Of a DNA stretch of 64,000 nt, positions 31,301-40,300 are shown piece after piece; the stretch's first letter is position 1, and every line of letters begins with the position of its first letter. The DNA is from an uncultured Amylibacter sp. (GTDB taxonomy: Bacteria > Pseudomonadota > Alphaproteobacteria > Rhodobacterales > Rhodobacteraceae). The stretch spans positions 1,388,501 through 1,452,500 of the forward strand of contig OY365741.1 in the NCBI GenBank assembly GCA_959347425.1. The letters run 5' to 3'. Below the pieces are notes generated by a model. The model was not told the DNA's origin. It saw nothing but the letters and a program-made list of their open reading frames with translations, and did not search any database. The translations under genes and the position numbers were made by a program.

Positions 31301-34300
31301 GCGGTAGAGTCCTGCCTTGCCTCTGCAACGGCGGATGCGGATGTTTGTAATACGGTTGTTTTGAATGGTGAGACTGTGAAAGGTTGTCTTGCCGACCCGT
31401 ATAACGAGGCTTGCGCGGATACCGTGTTTTATGCCGCACGGGCGAAAATTTGCGAAACGGAGGCAACCAGCTTTACGGCGGGTTGTCTTACCGATAGTGA
31501 TTTTGCCAGTAATTATCGCCCTGTAGAAGTTGCAGAGGCGAGTCGGGAGGCGTTCCTTGCACGGTGCACTGATCCTGATCCCGCTAGGGATAAGGCAGGT
31601 TGCCATACCATTGCTGCACGGGAAGCACGGGCGGCGTTGATTACGCGGTGTGCTGATACGAGTATGCCTAGGACGAATTGTGATACCATTATTGCCAATA
31701 ACACAACGCTTTTGGCATGTATTGCTAATCCGTTCTTGACGGATTGCTCGGCAGAGGCGGTTGCCTCCGCGTTAATGACGCACCGTGATGCGCTGGTTGC
31801 GCGGTGTGCTGATTCTGGTAATACGGATAAGACGGGCTGTGAAGGGGCTGTCGGCGGTTCAACGATTGCGAGCTGTATTACGACTCCGTCTGGGACGGAT
31901 TGCGCGGCGAGTGGTGCATTTGCTAGCTATGTTGAGGTTGATTGCAGAATGACGGCAAATCTGTTTGCCCCGCGATGTCAAGATGGAATTGATGAGGCGG
32001 TTATCATCGCACGGGCAGAGCTGGCGTTGGGCTGTGCTGCGAATACGGGTACTGGCTGTGATACGATTATAGTCTCTGGCAGTTTAACGGTTAATCATTG
32101 CAATACCAATCCGTTTGCGACAGGATGCGAAGATGCTGCCTTTGCCAATGCCCGCCGTGTTAGTTGTATAGGAAATTCCAGCCAAGATGGTTGTAGCGTG
32201 GCAGAGGGGCAGGGGGTTACCAGTTATGTTCAGGGTGGCGCGAGCGAACTGGACTTAGGCGAGTCGATATACAAACATGACAACACCTTGACTTTGGACG
32301 TAGATGAAGGCGTGATTTATGTTGAAGATGACCCCAAAACAAAGAACATAGATGAAAGCGTTGCCCTTGATAACAACGGCGATCCAATCCCTGATAACAA
32401 GGGTACGCCCCGAGACGAAAGCAGGGTGTTGGTGGTGTTGCCTGATGACAATACAGGTACGCCCGATATAAATGAAAGCAGATATTTAAGAGAGGGGATT
32501 GTAAAAGGCGGTTTGACCTTGAACAATCTTGTGGTGGCAACGGATAATGAAAATCATGGGTTTGCCTTTGCTTATATACCAGAGGGACGTGGCGGTAGTG
32601 ATGGCACGGACAGATACTATGCTGGGTTGCTATCTGGCACGGATGTGGTTGGCTCGCTTGGTGGGGCACTTACCGCGGCACCTGTCGATGCGACTTGGAA
32701 TGGCAAGATTGCCATCGTCAGTGGGCTTGGCGGGGAGGTTTTAACCGAGCAGGCGGATTTTGTCCTAACCATTGATTTTGACAATAAAACCCTTAAGTCG
32801 GGCGATATTGCCGTACCAAGACTAGGCGGGTTGTTTGCCATAGATGGCAAATTCACCACTCCAGCCGTTGCAACTGATTCGGGCGTGATTTATGGCGCAA
32901 CCCGTTTGTGGGAAGATTTTGCTGGCGGGTTGTCTTCCATCGGTTCGGTTATCGGGCTTATCGGGCAAGACGGGGCGGTTGGCGCGTTTATATCCTCTGG
33001 CGAGGGTGCGCTGGTGAATACCCTTGGCGAATACGCGGGCGGGTTTGTTGCCAGTGAAACCGCACCTGACCTTACCCCTCCTGTCGTTGATGCCTGTAAT
33101 TCCGTTGATAATGTGCTAAATCCAGCCTGCGCCAATACCCCATATGATATTGGCTCTTGCGTGGTTTATGACCTTGATACGTTAAAGGCAGAAAGCAGTC
33201 CAACCGCACCCCAAATGAGGTGTATTCCTGTTTTGGAACGCATCATTGCCCGTGAAAAGGCTTGTGCGGGCGAAGCCGACCTTAACAACCCGACAGAGCC
33301 ATTGTGTGAAGCTGTTATTGCGCAGGCTTGCGATGGTAGCATATTCAAAACCGATGCTGGCACGGGGGATACAAAATTTGATTGCATGAGTGTAACCCGA
33401 TATACTGCAAGACGGACGCATATTTGTTCCATACCCGCCTATCGGGATGGGGCTACTGTAGAACTTAACGGGCGGGTGTTTGTGACCCCGGGGATTGATG
33501 CCTGTGACACTATTATTGCCCGTGATATTTGCATGGATAATCCCTTTGCCCAAACAAAGACTCGCAACCCTGCCAATCTGTGTGGTGCCAGCTATAATAT
33601 GGCGCGTGAAACAACCTGTGCGCAGGATATTATTAATGTTGTAAGTGCGGGTGCGGGCGTTGCATCAGATACGGTTTCTGCCGCGAATGCCGCCCCCACT
33701 AGGTGTTTTGATACGATACTCCGGGCTTGCGCCGATAATCCGTTTGATACCACGCTTTGTTCTGCCGACAATGTTGATTTTACCGCCCAGCGGGTGATTG
33801 CGTGTAATGCCGATATGACTGTGTCTGATACCTGTGCAATGGTTATATCAACGAGTTGCCCCCTTGATGGCACCCCGCGTAATGCAGGGTGTCGTAGCGC
33901 GCGTTTCACCGAATGGGCGGATGATTATAACGCGGATGATTATAACGCGAATGATTCTGAGGCGGATGATTCTGACGCGGCAGTGGCGATTATTCCCGAA
34001 GATGAAACCAAAAAGGCGCGGATTTTATTGGGGCGAGCCAATGGTCTTGATACGAAAACGAATGTCACATCAATCCATGCACCTGAATTCGTTTTAAGGC
34101 TCAGCCTTAATAAATATAACCGTGTTCCCCACGCGACTGAGAGGCAAGTTGTTAAAGTCATTGATCCCGCCAACCCGCTGAATCTTATTGACAAAACCAT
34201 ACCTACCTATACAAATGTATTGAACCAGGATTACGCCAGTGGTATTGCCGTGTTCAGCGCGACTACAACCAATGGTACGATTGGGCATTATGCTGGTATA

Positions 34301-37300
34301 TTGTCTGGCACGGATGTGGGTGCGCCGATAACCGACAACTCTGAGGCTGTTGCCGAATGGCGCGGCGATTTTGCCTGGGTTTCTGATGATGGTGCGCAGG
34401 TGAAACGGGCGTATGGCTTTAGGCTTAACGTTAATTATGATGCAGGCACAATCAGCACGCCAACTGAATTTCGTATTACAGATGCGCCAACTGAGAAGCG
34501 TGTTACAGATGCGCTGGGACATGTGCCGGGCCATGTAAATACCGATAGTCTGTCGCTAAACGCCTTTTGGAAGAGCAATGGTATATTGATTGGAACAACG
34601 ACATTGTGTAGTCGTTTTATCCCCGCCATCGGAAATATCCTTGACAACTGTGTGGATGAGAGCAAAGGCACTTTAACAGGCATGATTGGTAATGATGGCG
34701 CGGTTGGTGTTTTTGCCAGCAATGACGAGCAACCCCTTGCCTATGCCGGTGGGTTTATTGCCAAACCGACAACCGCTCCTGCGGTTCGTACCATTCTGAC
34801 CGCGATACCAGCAACGGGGGAAACTTGGGTAACTGAGACTAGTCCGCTGACTGCGAGTACTTTTACAAGTACTTTCGCTACGCAGTATCAAGCGAGCTTT
34901 ATTGCAGGGTCGGAAGACGGATTGGGATTGGGCTTGAATCCTGTGACAGGAGTCCATAAGGATCGTAATTTCAGTAATGCCGACGAGTATCTCTTACGAC
35001 TGGATGATACCAGCGGTGTTGCCTTTTTCTATGGTAATATTGGGGGCGAGCGTAAGGAAAGATTTTTTGCAGGTTTGCTCTCTGGTTCAACGGTTGGTGA
35101 AAACTTGCCATATAGGGCAAGGTATAATGTAGGCGAAGAGGCTGTCGCCACTGCCATTTGGGGCGGTACAATCAGTGGGATTTTTCCCGGACATGCCGAT
35201 ACAGAATTTGGCAGACCTCCCCCTCCCTCGGAGTTTCCACATGGAATTACCTTAGTCAACTCTACATCCCATGTAACGGATACAAATTTCCAACTTGAGA
35301 TTAATTTTGAGGCTTCAACGATTAAAACACCAAAGGGCCAAGGTGTGTTCGGCGATCTTAACTTTAGATTTGATGGTAGATTTAATAGGAACGGAATAAT
35401 AAGGGGGGATGTTATTGTCGCGGAGACTGACCGTGTTGACCGTGGCAATGGAAGATTTACCGGAATTATCGGAGAGACTGCCGCGATTGGCGTGTTTAGG
35501 GCTTCTAAAACAGTTGGTCAGCAACGCTATATCGGTGGGTTTATCGTCACCCCCTGTGGCTTTGATGTTTTTAACCCAACCTGTGCTGATAAGGATGATA
35601 CCGCGGCGATAACCGCGTATTGCAACGATACAACCGCCAATAAGGGGACTAATCCGTTTAACGTTGGGTGTAATAATGAGGTTGGTATTGAAAGCCTCCG
35701 CACCGCGTATTGCACCAATACAACCGCCAATCTGAATAGAAATCCGTTTAACTTTAGGTGTAATGATGCGACTGATATTGAGATTTACCGCAGGATTGCC
35801 TGTGTGAATAGGGCGGATGTGGATACGCAGTGTCCGGTTTTGATTGTGGAGTTTTGCTTGGATGCGACCACCGATACAGGTTCAAATCCGTTTAATAATG
35901 TCTGTAAGCCCTTTGAAACGGATCCGTTGCACACAGATGATTTGAGCATTGCACGCAATAACGCGTGTTTAGACTTTGGTACGCAGGCAGCCGCAGCTTG
36001 TGCAGCTCGCGTTGTCCAAATCGGAAAATGTACACCTGCTGACCCTTATGCCTATGTCGGGTGTAATACGGCGGCGAACATTAATGATGGGCATAGACGG
36101 ACGTATTGTGCGACCCCTGATGGGCTTGCCCACCCCTCCTGCCCGAATGCAAATTCTGGTAAGTGGGTGGCGAGTTTTACTGACGATGAAGAATTAACTA
36201 TCAATCCAAACACCACCGCGCCGACAAACGAATTCTTGCAAATCGCGGATAAAACGATTAGCACGGCAGAAACGACATTGGCGAGTGGTGATGCTGGTGG
36301 CGAAGCACCAACCCCGACCACTCTGGACTTTGGCGAGTTTTCTTATGGTGGGTTATCATTGAGTGCGAATGACGGCTTGGCGTATTTTAACGGATATCAA
36401 AGCTCTACTTTGCATTATTACGCGGGGATTTTTGGCAGTACCGATTTGGGTGCGCCGATTGATGTTGATACAAACGTAATCTGGTCTGGGATGTTAAGCA
36501 TTAACGGCACAGACGCGACTTTTCAGTTGGGTGTGGTATTTGATAGCGCGGGCGGCGTGGATAACACCGTTAAAGGATTTATTACAAATCCAATTGACGC
36601 AAATCCAAACGACCTGCTTATCGCTGGGACATTTGACGCAAAGGGCGTGATAACGGGCAAGGTTCATTTTGCTGATTTTACAGGTGATGTGGAAACGGAA
36701 ATTGCTAACGATGATGCGAATGGTTCTTTATCAGGGCTTATCAGCACGCAGGGCGCGATTGCCGTGTTTATCAGTAAAGCAACGGGTGATACGGGCTATG
36801 CTGGCGGGTTTATTGCCACGCACTCGGTTGACATTTGTAAGGCGGATGTTTTTGATGCGGCATGTCCTGTTCGCACAAGTATCCCCGCGGTAAGGGCGTT
36901 CTGCATGAATATAACCGACAACGCCGGTACAAATCCGTTTAATGGCGGGTGTAGCCTGCGGTTTGACCTGAATACTGTGGCAACTGCCCAAAGGGATGCG
37001 TGTTTGAATTTTGCCACCTTCCCCGATGAGTCTTGCCAAACGCTTGGTTTGGTTAAGACGGCTTGCTTGGCCGACCCCTTTACCAATGCCGTGTGTGCAA
37101 CCCGTAATGACTATGATACGATTGCAGGTGTGTATTGTGCGACCCCTGCGGGTATTGCCAACACCGCCAATTGCCCGAATGCAAATTCTGGTAAGTGGGT
37201 GGCGAGCTTTACAGGCGACAAGGAATTAAATACCAACCCAGACACCGCCTCGCCGACAAACGAATTTTTGCAAATTGAAGGCAACACGATTTCCACAATG

Positions 37301-40300
37301 GAAACGACAAAAGCGGCTAATGATGTTGGGGGCGAAGCACCAGACGTGACCACACTGAACTTTAGCGCGTTCTCTTATGGTGGCGTATCATTCCCTGCCG
37401 ATGACGGTTTGGCGTATTTTAGCGGATATCAGGCCGATATTCTGTATCACTACGCTGGGATTTTTGCCACGAGTGATTTGGGTGCGCCGATAGCTATAAA
37501 CACAGAACCAAACACAACTTGGGATGGGATGTTGAAACTTGGCGACGCGGAAGCGGCTTTTAATTTGACTGTGGTATTTGACGGCTCTAATAACACTGTT
37601 AAAGGCTTTATTGCAAATATAAGTGGCGCAAGCGATTTTCTTATTGATGGCACATTTAACGCAAAAGGCGTGATAACGGGCGATGTTCATTTTGATGTAT
37701 TTGCCGATGAGACAACACCCGCGACCCCTGATACCTTTAATGGCGAGCTATCAGGGCTTATTGGCGCGGATGGCGCGGTTGCCGTGTTTACCAGTACTGC
37801 AACGGGTGATGTTGGCTATGCTGGCGGGTTTGTTGCCACACCCTTGGTTGCCACTTGTAAGGCGGATGTTTTTGATACGGCATGCCCTGTTCGGGAAAGT
37901 ATCCCCGCGATAATGGCGTTCTGCACGAATATCATCGACAACGCGGGTGCGAATCCGTTTAATGCGGAGTGTATGGAAACAATACATGGTCAAATATCGG
38001 CGGCGGAACGTGATTCGTGTTTGGCTCATGCCATATTCCCCGATCCGACTTGCCAATCGCGTGGTTCGGTTAAGACGGCTTGCCAGCTTGACTACTTCGC
38101 ACATGTTGGGTGTGAGGCCCGTGATGACTCTGCCGCGATTTTAGCTGTGTTTTGTGAGACTGACAAAAGTGTTGCCGTCGCCGAATGCCCGAATGCAACA
38201 TCTGGCGATTGGGTGGCGAGTCTTCCAAACCTGAATACCGACCCCGCCACCGCCACCGACGCCAAAAACGAATTCTTGCAAATCGCGGATAAAACGATTT
38301 CTATAGCAGGAACGACAGCGGAGGAGAATGGCACGGGGGGCGACCCAACCCGAACCACTCTGGACTTTGGCGAGTTTTCTTATGGTGGGTTATCATTGAG
38401 TGCGGATGACGGCTTGGCGTATTTTAGCGGATATCAAGGCTCTACTTTGCATTATTACGCGGGGATTTTTGGCAGTACCGATTTGGGTGCGCCGATTGAT
38501 GTTGATACAGACGTAACTTGGTCTGGGATGTTAAGCATTAACGGCGCAAATAAGGAATTTATTTTGACTGTGGTATTTAATAGTGCGGGCGGCATGGATA
38601 ACACCGTTAAAGGGTTTGTTGCAAATCCAATTAACGCAAATCCAAACGACCTGCTTATCGCTGGGACATTTGACGCAAACGGCGTGCTAGAGGGCGATGT
38701 TCATTTTGCTGATTTTGCCAGTGAGACAACACCCGCGACCCCTGCACCCTTTAATGGTTCTTTATCAGGGCTTATCAGCACGCAGGGCGCGATTGCCGTG
38801 TTTATCAGTACTGCAACGGATGGTGCGGGTTATGCTGGCGGGTTTATTGCCACGCACTCGGTTGACACTTGTAAGGCGGATGTTTTTGATACGGCATGTC
38901 CTGTTCATACAAGTATCCCCGCGATAAACGCGTTCTGCACGAATATAACCGACAACGCGGGTACAAATCCGTTTAATGCGAATTGTAGTCAAGCATCGGA
39001 CTCGAATGCTGTGGAAACTGCCCAGAGGGTTTTGTGTTTAGCCGATGCCACCTTCCCCCATGTGGATTGCCAAACGCTTGTTTTGGTTAAGATAGCTTGT
39101 GTTGCCGACCCCTTTACCAATGCCGCGTGTGCAACCCGTATTGACTATGACACGATTTTGGCTGCGTATTGTGCGACCCCTGAGGGTTTTGCTAACCCCG
39201 CCAATTGCCCGAATGCAAATTCTGGTAGGTGGGTGGCGAGTCGTACAGACCTGAATACCGATCCCGCCACCACCGACGCTAAAAACGAATTTTTGCAAAT
39301 CGCGGATAAAACGATTTCTACAATGGGAACGACAAAAGAGGCTGCTGGCGCGGGCGGTGACCCAGAAATGAGAACACTGAACCTTAGCGAGCTTCACGCA
39401 TCATTCAGTGCCGATGACGGCTTGGCGTATTTTAGCGGATATCAAGGTGATGATTTGCATCACTACGCTGGGATTTTTGGCACGAGTGATTTGGGTGCGC
39501 CGATAGCCGAGGATGGCTTCAGTGCAGGTTGGACTGGGATGTTAAGCATTAATGGCACGAGCAAGGAACTTACCTTGACTGTGGCATTTAGTGGCTCTAC
39601 TGGTACAGTTGATGGGTTTGTTGTAGATGCAATGGGCGCAAAGGATTTTCTTATTGATGGGGACTTTACCGCAAACGGCGTGATAACGGGCGATGTTCAT
39701 TTGTTTGAATTTACGAATGATATCCAAACGACAATTGCTACTGAGGATGCGAATGGCGACCTATCAGGGCTTGTTGGTGCGGATGGCGCGGTCGCCGTGT
39801 TTATCAGTGATGAAAAGGGTGCTACGGGCTATGCTGGCGGGTTTGTTGCCGCACCAGATCCTCAGGCGAGCTTTGCCGATTGGGTGGGCGGTTTTGCTGG
39901 CGGGTTTAATAATAGCCAAACTCTGCTGGATGTAGGGGCGGATGTCACTGGATTTGCTGCTGATACGACAAGTTTTATTACATTAAACGATGCCGATAAG
40001 ATTATTTTAGCTAACGAGACTGCTATTGATCCGACTATTTTGCGTTTGGATAGTACGGCTTTAGAAGGGCAAAAGGGTTATGAAAGCGGTGTCGCGTTTT
40101 GGCATGGCATGGTTGGCACGACTCCGCAATACTATGCTGGTTTGCTGGTCGGTACGGATTTGGGCGCGCCCCTGACGGATGATACCAAGGATGGGACTTG
40201 GACTGGGAAAATAGACGGTATAACAAATGGCGATATTTTAGATGAAACGGAAATAAAATTTCAGATTACGTTTAACGCTTCTTTCAGAAATCATGTCGGG

